This document shows, piece after piece, positions 1 to 17,467 of a stretch of DNA of 64,000 nt; the stretch's first letter is position 1; the number at the start of each line of letters is the position of its first letter. This stretch comes from Panulirus ornatus (lineage: Eukaryota; Arthropoda; Malacostraca; Decapoda; Palinuridae), in the NCBI RefSeq assembly GCF_036320965.1, contig NC_092248.1, positions 25,136,002 to 25,200,001 on the forward strand, in the 5' to 3' direction. The notes below the pieces were generated by a model that was not told the origin of the DNA, ran no database searches, and saw nothing but the letters and a program-made list of their open reading frames with translations. Made by a program: the position numbers and the translations under genes.

Positions 1-790
1 GTCAATCTTTCCTCAATTATTTTCTCCATGTGATCAAACCATTTCAAAACACCCTCTTCTGCTCTTTCAACCACACTCTTTTTATTTCCACACATCTCTC
101 TTACCCTTACATTACTTACTTAATCAAACCACCTCACCCAACATATTGTCCTCAAACATCTCATTTCCAACACATCCACCCTCCTGCGCACAACTCTATC
201 CATAGCCCACGCCTCGCAACCATACAACATTGATGGAACCACTATTCCTTCAAACATACCCATTTTTGCTTTCCGAGATAATGTTCTCGACTTCCACACA
301 TTCTTCAAGGCTCCCAGAATTTTCGCCACCTCCCCCACCCTATGATCCACTTCCGCTTCCATGGTTCCATCCGCTGTCAAATCCACTCCAAGATATCTAA
401 AACACTTTACTTCCTCCAGTTTTCTCCATTCAAACTTACCTCCAAATTGACTTGACCCTGAACCCTATTGTACCTAATAACCTTACTCTTAATCACATTT
501 ACTCATAATTTTCTTCTTTCAAACACTTTAATCAACTCAGTCACCAGCTTCTGCAATTTCTCACATGAATCAGCCACCAGCGCTGTATCATCAGCGAACA
601 ACAACTGACTCACTTCCCAAACTCTCTCATCCACAACAGACTGTATACTTGCCCCTCTTTCCAAAACTCTTGCATTCACCTCCCTAACAACCCCATCCAT
701 AAACAAATTAAACAACCATGGAGACATCACACACCCCTGCCGCAAACCTACATTCACTGAGAACGAATCACTTTCTTCTCTTCTACAAAT
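1..790 (-). mobile_element. RTE retrotransposon fragment, truncated at window edge
   Basis: It encodes, with indels, RT motif B ([18 protein letters not shown]), the catalytic [10 protein letters not shown] and the RTE C-terminal region ([15 protein letters not shown]). Homology to the other copies stops near 790 within the REESD segment. Frameshifts make it a relic. It probably lies in an intron of the IR-like gene, in the same orientation. Confidence 0.85.
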
Positions 791-1505
791 GTATCTTACT
801 GTTGTTTTCTGACGAAGTTTATGTTTAACCACCACAAAGATGTAGTCGATCTTATCTACAGATACAACATTTGTTCAATACAGCATCAAGACGAGCCTTA
901 GCGAGGAGCAAGACACCACTGACTACTTCACTTTTCCTCATCACTGCTAAAGGGAATGTACCCAGGAGTTTTATAGTCGGTATGAACATCTATATTTTCG
1001 ATATATAACATAGATTCAGAATTACAATCATATCATCATTTATTTTCCAAAGCATTAGTGTCTGTGTCTAGCTATAAGACCTAGTTACGTACACTCCGTG
1101 TAATTAACGTAAGATATTCTGGTATATAACTGTGGATTTTTCCTCACTGGTACGTGTTTGTGCAGCAGTAGCAGTAACGGGTCTGTCTAAGGGAACTTAG
1201 GTATGACCTGTTCTGCTCTGCCCGCTGCCTACCCTTTTCCGTGTATACGCTAATGCTCCCTGTACTGGTGGAAATCTATCATTGTAACCTGTACTGAAGG
1301 GCTGTAATGATGGACATAAAGAGTCTTTTTGAATGTACGTTAGAACTGATGATATGAGAGTATGGTGTCCTGAGATGGTGAGAAACTTAGTGGTAAGTTC
1401 TTTTTGCAGGTGACGGGTCTGTTCTCATGAGAGGCCGAGACATATTTCTCGATGTTGGTTACTTCACTGTAAAGTGCGAGTCATTAGTTACTCTCTAAAC
1501 TCTAC
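791..1505 (-). other. Probable intron 2 of the IR-like gene, no further feature seen
   Basis: This non-coding, repeat-poor sequence lies between the exon 2 donor and an RTE fragment. I looked for a phase-2 acceptor followed by a receptor-like frame on the minus strand and found none. Confidence 0.3.
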
Positions 1506-1721
1506 CTGAGGGCGAGGTTGGTGTTGTTGTTGTTGTTGTTGTTGTCGTCGTTGTTGTTGTTGTTGTTGTTGTTGATGGTGAGGTCGAGGATGAGGGTATG
1601 GCAGGTGGTCCTAGTGTCTCCCCACAGACCCTGGAGGAGGTGGTCCTGGGCCAGCTGGTTCTGGGAGAGGATCGATCCCACATCTACCACCACGACTCCC
1701 TCCAAGCGTGTACTCATACTT
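1506..1721 (-). CDS. Second coding exon of the IR-like gene, with poly-asparagine tract
   Basis: This 216-bp exon is phase 2 at both ends. It encodes LEGVVVVDVGSIL, then SQNQLAQDHLLQGLWGD, TRTTCHTLILDLT, a run of about 18 Asn broken by two Asp, and TNLALR. The SQxQLAQDHLLQGLWGDTRTTC block is what I associate with the extracellular ligand-binding part of decapod variant ionotropic receptors. The exon ends CTCAG followed by donor GTAGAG at 1505-1500. The Asn run is the antisense reading of a (GTT)n microsatellite and probably varies in length between individuals. No next exon is visible to the left; it may lie outside the window, since an RTE copy fills 1-790. The pore and transmembrane segments are not in this window. 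Confidence 0.6.
1521..1574 (+). repeat. (GTT)n trinucleotide microsatellite, coding on the minus strand
   Basis: About 18 GTT units are interrupted by GTCGTC. The tract is read as AAC (Asn) and GAC (Asp) codons by exon 2 of the IR-like gene. Confidence 0.9.
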
Positions 1722-1989
1722 CTGTGGTCCAACAGATTACATTATTCTTTTACTACGGACACAAATTATACTCACAAATTACATTTACAGATTGAAATTA
1801 TGTATTTTCTGTTTTTTTCTTCTGATTATTTGTCACTGAGGTTTCTCTGATTTAATGAACAATATATATAATGAAGAACAAACGTAGTTTAGCATGAATT
1901 CAGAACCTTTATATACACTTTACACTATTAAAAAATTACTTTAGAAAGATTCGTCTCCTAAAATGTGTCGATGTTCCAAAGATCATCTT

Positions 1990-2805
1990 CTGTACAAAGG
2001 TGAATGGAAACAACGAACAGCTTGTGGAGTTGAGTGCTGAAAAAGAACTGGTGATTGGAAATACCTTATTCAAAGAGAGGGAGGTACGCAAGTAAGTGTA
2101 CGTGAGCGAGTGGGGAAGATGGCTCGTACGAGAGCAATGTTGGATAGTATTATCGGATGGGCGTCCAAAAGAGAGACTCTTGGATATGATTGTGCTGAGA
2201 AGAATGGGTGGTTTGGGTGTTTGGTGAGGACAACGGTCAAGATTCGAAAAGTCTTCGGAAAAGAAGAAATGATATGGTTGAGTAGAGGGAGTAAGATTGG
2301 AAAAAGGGGTTTTGTTAAAGAATGTTAGGAGAGATTGACTGTATGGTTGCAAAAAGAGAGTAAACGAAGCTACGGGATTGGGAGGGAATGGTAGGTATTT
2401 AGGGAAGCATATGACAGTGTAGACAGTGTAAGGTGGCAGGAGAAAAAGTGTGGTGAGCGATGGGATGACGATTTGAAGTTGCTTGTGAAAAAGACAGGAA
2501 CATAGATGGTACTTACTGGAGGGGAGTGCAGGTGATTAGGACATACGCGAGGGAAAACAGCAGGAAAAAGAAGGCAATAAGAGTTGGGGTGAGCGACGTG
2601 CTATCAGTGGACTTAACAGGACGTAGGAATCAGCTGGATTAAACCATGGAAAGGTCTGTGGGGCCTGGCTATGGATAGAGAGCTGTGGTTTTGGTGCATT
2701 ACACACTACAGAAAATGAAGATGAACGGATTATGCATTTCCTCAATTTGTTCCTGGCGTTACCTCGCTCACGCAGGAACCGGCGAACAGGAGTGAAAAAA
2801 GAAGG
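1990..2805 (+). mobile_element. Old RTE fragment, internally deleted (endonuclease end joined to 3' UTR)
   Basis: From 1990 it follows the endonuclease region (VNGN..E, EKELVIGNTLF, KRETLG) with heavy decay, then linker sequence. Near 2595 an AAGAGTTGGGGTGAG segment is joined directly to the start of the 3' UTR (CGACGTGCTATCAGTGG), so the whole RT is missing. It keeps the long-type 3' UTR start and ends with a diverged tail core (GCGTTACCTCGCTCACGCAGG) and an A-rich end. Confidence 0.75.
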
Positions 2806-3520
<715 letters not shown>

Positions 3521-3524
3521 ATCG

Positions 3525-3732
3525 TCGCCTTCACTTTCGAGTTCCAGTAACTACTTCTTTCCCTAAAGGTCGAAACCTTGGAACTCACTACCTTCTCATG
3601 TCTTACCCAATAACTGTGATCGGGTACATTGAAAAAGACAGGCATACACATTTCTTTTTCCCTTTCATAATGCTCTCTGTATTTCAATTAAGGCCGTCCT
3701 TAATGTGGACTTTGTTCAGTGACTGGAGAAAT

Positions 3733-3735
<3 letters not shown>
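3525..3735 (+). mobile_element. Possible C-terminal remnant of another LINE (WNSLP motif)
   Basis: One frame reads KPWNSLPSHVLPNN followed by stops and a basic segment. WNSLP followed by a basic FK-like stretch is common after the RT domain of CR1/Jockey-like LINEs. The frame has stops and the stretch is short, so this is only a suggestion. Confidence 0.3.

Positions 3736-3792
<57 letters not shown>
3735..3792 (+). repeat. (TA)n microsatellite
   Basis: Pure TA run abutting the T-run (A-tail on the other strand) of a mini-RTE. Confidence 0.97.
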
Positions 3793-3809
<17 letters not shown>

Positions 3810-4038
3810 TTCAAACTATTCGCCATTTGCCGCGTTAGCGAGGTAGCGTTAAGAACTGAGAACTGGGCCACTGAGGGAATATCCTCACCTGGCCCCCTTC
3901 TCTGTTCCTTCTTTTGGAAAATTAAAAAAAAAAATTGAGAGGGGAGGATTTCCAGCCCCCCGCTCCCTCCCATTTTAGTCGCCTTCTACGACACGCAGGG
4001 AATACGTGGGAAGTATTCTTTCTCCCCTATCCCCAGGG

Positions 4039-4041
<3 letters not shown>
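3793..4041 (-). mobile_element. Mini-RTE copy 1 (short non-autonomous element)
   Basis: On the minus strand it reads CCCTGGGGATAGGGGAGAAA (head), a GC-rich segment with GTCGTAGAAGGCGAC, a T-rich stretch, a hairpin body starting GAACAGAG, then the tail core GCTACCTCGCTAACGCGGC and an A-run. Head and tail match the ends of the RTE in this window; the body does not. It encodes no protein. (TA)n lies on both sides. Confidence 0.85.

Positions 4042-4106
<65 letters not shown>
4042..4106 (+). repeat. (TA)n microsatellite between two mini-RTEs
   Basis: Pure TA run. Confidence 0.97.
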
Positions 4107-4456
<350 letters not shown>

Positions 4457-4810
4457 TTACATGACAGCTACAGTCTGGGTGCGAGCGAGTGGGGCCTTTG
4501 TTGTCGTTTCCTAGCGCTACCTCGCACATATGAGGGGGAGGGGGTTGTTATTCCATGTATGGTGGGGTGGCGATGGGAATGAATAAAGGCAGACAGTATG
4601 AATTATGTACATGTGTATATATGTATATGTCTGTGTGTGTATATATATGTATACATTGAGATGTATAGGTATGTATATTTACGTGTATGGACCTGTATGT
4701 GTATACATGTGTATGTGGGTGGGTTGGGCCATTCTTTCGTCTGTTTCCTTGCGCTACCTCGCTAACGCGGGAGACAGCGACAAAGCAAAATGAATAAATA
4801 AAAAAGAAAA

Positions 4811-4820
<10 letters not shown>
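4457..4820 (+). mobile_element. RTE 3' UTR fragment, long type
   Basis: It holds the long-type 3' UTR: CATGACAGCT, CTAGCGCTACCTCGCACA, a G-rich loop, a TG/TA-rich middle, then the terminal core CTTGCGCTACCTCGCTAACG and ACAGCGACAAAGC with an A-rich tail. No coding part is present. Confidence 0.85.

Positions 4821-4901
<81 letters not shown>
4820..4901 (+). repeat. (TA)n microsatellite
   Basis: Pure TA run between two RTE copies. Confidence 0.97.
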
Positions 4902-4903
<2 letters not shown>

Positions 4904-6172
4904 CATATGATAGAGTTGATAGAGATGCTCTGTGGAAGGTATTAAGAATATATGGTGTGGGAGGAAAGTTGTTAGAAGCAGTGAAAAGTTTTTATCGAGG
5001 ATGTAAGGCATGTGTACGTGTAGGAAGAGAGGAAAGTGATTGGTTCTCAGTGAATGTAGGTTTGCGGCAGGGGTGTGTGATGTCTCCATGGTTGTTTAAT
5101 TTGTTTATGGATGGGGTTGTTAGGGAGGTAAATGCAAAAGTTTTGGAAAGAGGGGCAAGTATGAAGTCTGTTGGGGATGAGAGAGCTTGGGAAGTGAGTC
5201 AGTTGTTGTTCGCTGATGATACAGCGCTGGTGGCTGATTCATGTGAGAAACTGCAGAAGCTGGTGACTGAGTTTGGTAAAGTGTGTGGAAGAAGAAAGTT
5301 AAGAGTAAATGTGAATAAGAGCAAGGTTATTAGGTACAGTAGGGTTGAGAGTCAAGTCAATTGGGAGGTGATTTTGAATGGAGAAAAACTGGAGGAAGTG
5401 AAGTGTTTTAGATATCTGGGAGTGGATCTGGCAGCGGATGGAACCATGGAAGCGGAAGTGGATCATAGTGTGGGGGAGGGGGCGAAAATTCTGGGAGCCT
5501 TGAAGAATGTGTGGAAGTCGAGAACATTATCTCGGAAAGCAAAAATGGGTATGTTTGAAGGAATAGTGGTTCCAACAATGTTGTATGGTTGCGAGGCGTG
5601 GGCTATGGATAGAGTTGTGCGCAGGAGGATGGATGTGCTGGAAATGAGATGTTTGAGGACAATGTGTGGTGTGAGGTGGTTTGATCGAGTGAGTAACGTA
5701 AGGGTAAGAGAGATGTGTGGAAATGAAAAGAGCGTGGTTGAGAGAGCAGAAGAGGGTGTTTTGAAGTGGTTTGGGCACATGGAGAGAATGAGTGAGGAAA
5801 GATTGACCAAGAGGATATATGTGTCGGAGGTGGAGGGAACGAGGAGAAGAGGGAGACCAAATTGGAGGTGGAAAGATGGAGTGAAAAAGATTTTGTGTGA
5901 TCGGGGCCTGAACATGTAGGAGGGTGAAAGGAGGGCAAGGAATAGAGTGAATTGGAGCGATGTGGTATACCGGGGTTGACGTGCTGTCAGTGGATTGAAT
6001 CAAGGCATGTGAAGCGTCTGGGGTAAACCATGGAAAGCTGTGTAGGTATGTATATTTGCGTGTGTGGACGTATGTATATACATGTGTATGGGGGGCGTTG
6101 GGCCATTTCTTTCGTCTGTTTCCTTGCGCTACCTCGCAAACGCGGGAGACAGCGACAAAGCAAGAAAAAAAA

Positions 6173-6173
<1 letters not shown>
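4902..6173 (+). mobile_element. RTE copy, 5' truncated in RT, short 3' UTR
   Basis: It starts inside RT motif A ([18 protein letters not shown]), continues through [21 protein letters not shown] and the C-terminal region, and ends with the short-type 3' UTR, the tail core and an A-run. The reading frame is open from the truncation to 5919, where CAG of NMQEGE has become TAG, about 16 codons before the usual end. Sequence closely follows the other young copies. Confidence 0.93.
4905..5919 (+). pseudogene. RTE reverse transcriptase, C-terminal 2/3, premature stop
   Basis: The open frame runs from RT motif A onward, with catalytic motif FADD near residue 100 and the conserved C-terminal block ([41 protein letters not shown]). 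The endonuclease domain and RT motifs 1-2 are absent, so it cannot be functional alone. Confidence 0.85.

Positions 6174-6245
<72 letters not shown>
6174..6245 (+). repeat. (TA)n microsatellite
   Basis: Pure TA run following the A-rich tail of the preceding RTE. Confidence 0.97.
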
Positions 6246-7627
<1,382 letters not shown>

Positions 7628-7629
7628 GA

Positions 7630-10225
7630 AGATTTATACATGATATCAGAAAAGAAGAGAGAATGTTGGGGGAAGACAGTGGTGAGAGTAAGTGCGCTTC
7701 GAAATTACATTTGTGTGAGGAAGTCCCAAGAGAGACTGAGTACAGAATGGAAAAAGGTGAGAACAAAGGACGTAAGGGGAGTAGGGGAGGAAAGGGATGT
7801 ATTTAAGGAAGCAGTGATGGCTTGCGCAAAAGATCCTTGTGGCATGAGAAGCGTGGGAGTTGGGCATATTAGAAAGGGTATTGAGTGGTGGGATGAAGAA
7901 GTAAGATTGTTGGTGAAAGAGAAGAGAGAGGCACTTGGAGGATTTTTGCAGGGAAATAATGCAAATGACTGGGAGATGTATAAAAGAAAGAGGCAGGAGG
8001 TCAAGAGACAGGTGCAAGAGTTGAAAATGAGGGCAAATGATAGTTGGGGTGAGAGAGTATCATTAAATTTTAGGGAAAATAAAAAGATGTTTTGGAATGA
8101 GGTATATAAAGTGCGTAAGACAAGAGAGCAAATGGTAACTTAAGTAAAGGGGGTTAATGGGGAGGTGATAACAAGTAGTGGTGATGTGAGAAGGAGATGG
8201 AGTGAGTATTTTCAAGGTTTGTTGAATGTGTTTGATGATAGAGTGGCAGATATAGGGTGTTTTGGTCGAGGTGGTGTGCCAAGTAAAGGGGTTAGGGAGA
8301 ATGATTTGGTAAACAGAGAAGAGGAAGTAAAAGCTTTGCGGAAGATGAAAGCCGGCAAGGCAGCGGGTTGGAATGGTATTGCAGAGGAATTTATTATAAA
8401 AAGGGGGTGACTGTATTGTTTACTGGTTGGTAAGGTCATTCAGTGTATGTATGACTCATGGTGAGGTGCCTGAGGATTGGCGGAATGCTTGCATAGTGCC
8501 ATTGTACAAAGGCAAAGGGTATAAAGGTAAGTGCTTAAATTTCAAAGGTATAAGTTTGTTGAGTATTCCTGGGAAATTATATGGGAGGGTATTGATTGAG
8601 AGGGTGAAGGCATGTACAGAACATCAATCTGTGGAAGAGCAGTGTGGTTGCAGAAGTGGTAGAGGATGTGTGGATCAGATATTTGCTTTGAATAATGTAT
8701 GTGAGAAATACTTAGAAAAGCAAATGGATTTGAATGTAGCATTTTTGGATTTGGAGAAGGTATATGATAGACTTGATAGAGATGCTCTGTGGAAGGTATT
8801 AAGAATATATGGTGTGGGAGATAAGTTGTTAGAAGCAGTGAAAAGTTTTTATCGAGGATGTAAGGTATGCGTACGTGTAGGAAGAGAGGAAAGTGATTAG
8901 TTCTCAGTGAATGTTCGTTTGCGGCAGAGGTCCGTGATGTCTCCATGGTAGTTTAATTTGTTTATGGAAGGGGCTGTTAAGGTGGTGAATGCAAGAGTTT
9001 TGGAAAGCGGGGCAAGTATGCAGTCTATTGTGGATGAGAGAGCTTGGGAAGTGAGTCAGTTGTTGTTCGCTGATGATACAGCGCTTGGGGTTGATTCGGG
9101 TGAGAAACTGCAGAGGCTGGTGACTGAGTTTGGTAAAGTGTGTGGAAGAAGAAAGTTAAGAGTAAATGTGAATAAGAGCAAGGTTATTAGGTACAGCAGG
9201 GTAGAGGGACAAGTCAATTGGGAGGTAAGTTTGAATGGAGAAAAACTGGAGGAAGTGAGGTGTTTTAGATATCTGGGAGTGGATCTGGCAGCGGATGGAA
9301 CCATGGAAGTGAAAGTGAATCATAGGGTGGGGGAGGGGGCGAAAGTTCTGGAAGCGTTGAAGAATGTGTGGAAGTCGAGAACGTTATCTTGGAAAGCAAA
9401 AATGGGTATGTTTGAAGGAATAGTGGTTCCAAAAATGTTATATGGTTGCGAGGCGTGGGCCATAGATAGAGTTGTGCGGAGGAGGGTGGATATGCTGGAG
9501 ATGAGATGTTTGAGGACAATATGTGTCGTGAGGTGGTTTGATCGAGTAAGTAATGAAATGATAAGAGAGATATGTGTTAATAAAATGAGTGTGGTTAAGA
9601 GAGCAGAAGATCGTGTTTTGAAATGGTTTGGTCACATGGAGAGAATGAGTGAGGAAAGATTGACAAAGAGGATATGTGTGTCAGAGGTGGACGAACGAGG
9701 TGAAGTGGGAGACCAAATTGGAGGTGGAAAGATGGAGTGAAAAAGATTTTGAGTGATAGGGGCCTGATCATGCAGAGGGTGAAAGGCGTGCAAGGAATAG
9801 AGTGAATTGGAACGATGTGGTATACCGGGGTCGACGTGCTGTCAATGGATTGAACCAGGGCATGTGAAGCGTCTGGGGTAAACCATGGAAAGTTCTGTGG
9901 GGCCTGGATGTGGAAAGTGAGCTGTGGTTTCGGTGCATTATACATGACAGCTAGAGACTGAGTGTGAATGAATGTGGTCTTTGTTGTCTTTTCCGAGCGC
10001 TACCTCGCGCACATGCGGGGGGAGGGGGTTGTTATTTCATGAGTGGCGGGTTGGTGACGGGAATGAATAAGGGCAGACAATATGAATTATATACATGTGT
10101 TTTTATGTATATGTCTGTGTGTGTATGTATATATGTATTCGTTGAGATGTATAGGTATGTGTATGTGGGTGTGTGGACGTGTATGTATATACATGTGTAT
10201 GTGGATGTGTTAGGCCATTCTTACT
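7630..10225 (+). mobile_element. Older RTE copy, linker + RT + long 3' UTR, multiply broken
   Basis: It starts in the endonuclease-RT linker ([14 protein letters not shown]) and runs through NFKGISLL, CVDQIFALNN, FLDLEKVYD, FADDTALG and the C-terminal region. Stops or shifts occur near 8143, 8410, 8900 and 9740. Motif A and FADD are still readable. The 3' UTR is of the long type, but the copy stops near 10225 before the terminal tail core. Confidence 0.9.
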
Positions 10226-10331
10226 TCTGTATGACATTATTGAACGCTTGATTATGAAGGGTAAATATAACACGATTTCCAGACTACTTTTGATGTTGTT
10301 TGCAGGCGCAAGTGGGGAGAGAGACCAAAGG

Positions 10332-10332
<1 letters not shown>
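10226..10332. other. Unassigned spacer
   Basis: Short non-coding sequence between the truncated RTE 3' UTR and a GT microsatellite; no motif recognised. Confidence 0.4.
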
Positions 10333-10380
<48 letters not shown>

Positions 10381-10413
10381 TGTGTGTGTGCGTGTGTGTA
10401 TGTGTGTGTGTGT
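10333..10413 (+). repeat. (GT)n microsatellite
   Basis: GT units with a few C and A interruptions. Confidence 0.97.
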
Positions 10414-10740
10414 TTTCTGTGGGGGGAAGGACAAACAAGAATGGGTGGTGAAGGGGAAGTATGATGTTATGAAATAAATAAGAGTTGAAGGGTTGTGAGG
10501 AAAAGTTAACGATGGGAGCAGAGCAGAAATGATTGAGAAATAGTAATGTGCTTAACTACGGTGACTATTATCACCATACCAGTCAATATCCCTACTCTCT
10601 CTCCCATATCATCATTCAACGTTTCGGCTTCAAATAATCGTTGAAACAGTGTTGTTCATACGAACTTTGGAAACCAAGGTATCAGCGCGGTTTACCTCCG
10701 TGGTTTGGCACTAGTCCTTACATTCGACTGCAGTAGCAAG
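10414..10740. other. Left flank of the Tc1-like relic
   Basis: Non-coding. The terminal inverted repeat of the adjacent transposon may lie here, but I could not pair it with a right end. Confidence 0.3.
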
Positions 10741-11300
10741 TTTGTCATCATTGGAAATGAACCGCCTTCACGATGAACTAACTCAGAGAGGTAGGGTTAT
10801 CCGCACGAAGGAAGGTGGATGGGCCGCCTCTGACATGTTGACTTGGTGTCTGGCGGTGCACAGTTTACAATTGGTGGAGGAGATGGCTCGAGGAGGGGAA
10901 TTTACGAGATCGTCCGAGGTCAGGTGCACCCAAGAAAACTACAGCTGGGGAAGATCCACGTATCCTTCCAGAAGTAACAGCGGATTCCAAGACCAATGCT
11001 GTAGCTCTCTGCCGGGACAACCTGTGACTCCAAGTTTCAGTCTGTAGTACAGTGCGAAACCGACTTCACAAAGCTGGCCTGCATCATAGGAATCCCGCCA
11101 AGAAAGGAAAACTAACTGAGCGACACCACATGGAGAGGCAACGCTTCGCACAGCGTTACGTGCCTGAGAATAAGCAGTTTTGGGGACGGGTTATGTTCTC
11201 TGATGAGAAAACCTTTTCATCCAGCACACATAGAAAAATATCTACGAAGTCGCCAGAAGCTGTCACGTCACCTAGGAATGGCTTCTTTTATATGGAATAG
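10740..11300 (+). pseudogene. Tc1/mariner-like transposase relic, N-terminal half
   Basis: In shifting frames one reads MNRLHDELTQRGRVIRTKE, then CTVYNWWRRWLEEGNLRDRP (second HTH and GRPR-like linker), AVALCRDNL, and RNRLHKAGLHHRNPAKKGKL, followed by FWGRVMFSDEKTF, which contains a catalytic Asp of the DDE domain. At least two frameshifts and a stop are present, and the remaining DDE domain is missing. It once encoded a cut-and-paste transposase and is now inactive. Confidence 0.8.
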
Positions 11301-12936
11301 GGGGACTGGCCGTTCCTGACGGGCTCTAACCTACCCAGAAAGGGTAGTATTTTTGCATGTCAGTGAAAAATCGCAGCTTGAAGAATACAACGACCCTGAC
11401 TAACCAAACAATCTTATGCGCCTCTTCTTCCTAATCCTACCCTCTGTCAGCGTCATCCTCCATCATGTTTGTTCAACATCACTATTATCATTCTCATAAA
11501 CCCACGATATATTCCACCACAGTCCTCACCCACTGCACATGACATGTCCCCACATATTATCATGTACCGCTACCCTCCCTTCATCTTTGTCTAACAAATA
11601 CGGTAATCAATAATTACAATCATCCATCAGTAATACTGTTGTTCATCCCATATCTCATGGGATCTGAGTACATTATCAACTACAGTCACTGTTTTTACAC
11701 AGAAATTGTTTTACTTTGGATAGAAGACTCACACAGCGATTATCAACCTTACTGGAGTTACAATTATCCCAAAGTTTGATGTCAATTTTAAATGTAGGTG
11801 AAGCATCAACTATAAGATGTCATTACTAATGAGAGTATGACACCTGCATTGAACTATACTGATATTTGAAATAACCGGTTCTCCGCTCCCCTGTGTGTCT
11901 CATGCCTTTGACCTGCATCCATCTCTGATGCTGTTATCTGCCACTTACAACCCTCCGGTAGTGACTGCCTGATACAACATAATGTATAGAATAACAATAT
12001 ACAACTACACCGTATTTTTGTTTTCTTTTTCATTTTAAGACAACAGACATACTATGCATACAGCAGGTATCGTTCGCCGAGCAACCGACCATAAGAAGAT
12101 ATAATTCGAATAAGCTGTAAGGAAAATAATCTAATCATATTTGATGGGTCATCTTGCTTATTTCATGATCTATTCTTTCGACATGAAGCAGATCTCTCTC
12201 CAAGCCATAAAACATAACAAATAAGGCATACGGTTCAAGTGTGTTATATATACGGTTCAAATGTGTTATATATGTAATATAAACTGTCATAATTCTACAA
12301 AGACCAATAATTCATGTAAATGGCATTGAACTCGGTGGAATACGTACTGGTAGCCAGTACAAACATACAAAGTGGCAACATACGATACAGACGCGTTCAG
12401 CAGGTGACAGCCTTATAATGCCCAAGCGCTGGGTCTGCATAGAATATTGATTTTAGTCCTAGGTAACACTGGGCCTCCATAGAATATCAATCTTAGATAA
12501 TTGCAGTACCTGATAATCGAATATAGATTGAATGCCTGGGAGTGGTGTGTGTGTGGTTATGATGTGTGGGAGGAGTTGAGGAGGTAGAAAGGGAGCCATT
12601 ACGTGGTTACAGCCAAGGTGAAGGCAAACTGCAGACGTGTTCGTCTCTACAGACAACTGCTGACCTTCAGGTTGCTTAGGCTGACAGGTGGTTACAACTC
12701 ATTTATCAAGGGTGAAATATATGTTGTGAAAACAATGTTGGCCATTAGAAATGCTGATACAAATAAATTCAACCTAAATACACATTTGTTCTGTGATACT
12801 TAAAGTGACGGGCAATAATAACAGAAATGGCAAATAACATTGATAGAGACCTAAGAATATATGTGTTCGTACAGTAGTACCCACATACTTGAAACATATA
12901 CTTATACAGATCAATTCTATGGAATCCAACACGTCA
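11301..12936. other. Unassigned single-copy-looking DNA
   Basis: About 1.6 kb of AT-rich sequence without recognisable repeats or a convincing gene. A 66-codon plus-strand ORF (12603-12803) and a 65-codon minus-strand ORF (12459-12656) overlap and resemble nothing I know. A direct repeat, GGTTCAAGTGTGTTATATA, occurs twice near 12233-12270. Confidence 0.4.
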
Positions 12937-12941
12937 AACAC

Positions 12942-13011
<70 letters not shown>
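12937..13011 (+). repeat. (CA)n microsatellite
   Basis: CA units with one AACACA interruption. Confidence 0.97.
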
Positions 13012-13014
<3 letters not shown>

Positions 13015-13295
13015 TACACATTTGCTGAAATATAACTATGTCCGTTTATTATTATTTTGTTTAACATGAGCCATCAACGTAGCACATGGCCGTCTACTCT
13101 TAATTACTGTGTTAGTCAATGGAACCGTTTGACCTGCCTCCAACACCACTAAACCCACAGGAAACACCACCGATTTCAGTCATTCCCGAGTCAAACTCAC
13201 ACAAACACCACAGTGCTGCTATAGACCGGGGCTTCTCCAGTGATATATGTATGATCAAGGAAGTGGATAATAAAAGTAGTCTACTGCATTATATT
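13012..13295. other. Unassigned spacer
   Basis: Non-coding between the CA tract and an RTE tail. A 78-codon ORF (13119-13355) runs into the RTE tail and is not convincing. Confidence 0.35.
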
Positions 13296-13770
<475 letters not shown>

Positions 13771-13784
13771 TATATTTATCTATT

Positions 13785-13846
13785 TATTCACTTTGCCCCG
13801 TCGCCGTCCCCCGCACCAGCGAGGCAGCGCAAGGAAACAGACGAAA
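13785..13846 (-). mobile_element. Diverged RTE tail core
   Basis: On the plus strand it reads CCGTCGCCGTCCCCCGCACC, then AGCGAGGCAGCGCAAGG and AAACAGACGAAATA: a substituted version of the terminal core, between short TA tracts. Confidence 0.65.
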
Positions 13847-13859
13847 TATATATATATAT

Positions 13860-13892
13860 TGGAAAGGATCACAAGTTTTGCGCGTGATCAAG

Positions 13893-13896
<4 letters not shown>
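13860..13896 (-). mobile_element. Penelope-like shard between TA tracts
   Basis: About 36 bp (GGAAAGGATCACAAG..GCGCGTGATCAAGAT) match the 5' coding region of the Penelope-like units at 23577-23612 and 26141-26176. Confidence 0.7.
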
Positions 13897-13919
<23 letters not shown>

Positions 13920-13923
<4 letters not shown>

Positions 13924-14034
13924 TGTGTATGTACATGTGTATGGGGGGGGGGGTTGGGCCATTTCTTTCGTCTGTTTCCTTGCGCTACCTCGCAAACGCG
14001 GGAGACAGCGACAAAGTATAAAAAAAAAAAAAAA
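13920..14034 (+). mobile_element. RTE 3' UTR end fragment
   Basis: It contains the TGTGTATGGGG G-run, GGGCCATTTCTTTCGTCTG and the tail core, with an A-run. It points tail-to-tail at the next RTE copy across a TA tract. Confidence 0.85.
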
Positions 14035-17456
<3,422 letters not shown>

Positions 17457-17467
17457 ATATATGTATT

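Noticed and set aside
3793..4041. tRNA-derived SINE
   Set aside because: I looked for A-box and B-box (GGTTCRANNC) promoters in the mini-RTE on both strands and found no convincing pair; its ends match the RTE instead.
10740..11300. Functional Tc1/mariner transposon
   Set aside because: Frame shifts, a stop and loss of most of the DDE domain; no terminal inverted repeats identified.
12603..12803. Small plus-strand gene (66 codons)
   Set aside because: Overlaps an equally long minus-strand ORF, no recognisable domain, splice sites or context.
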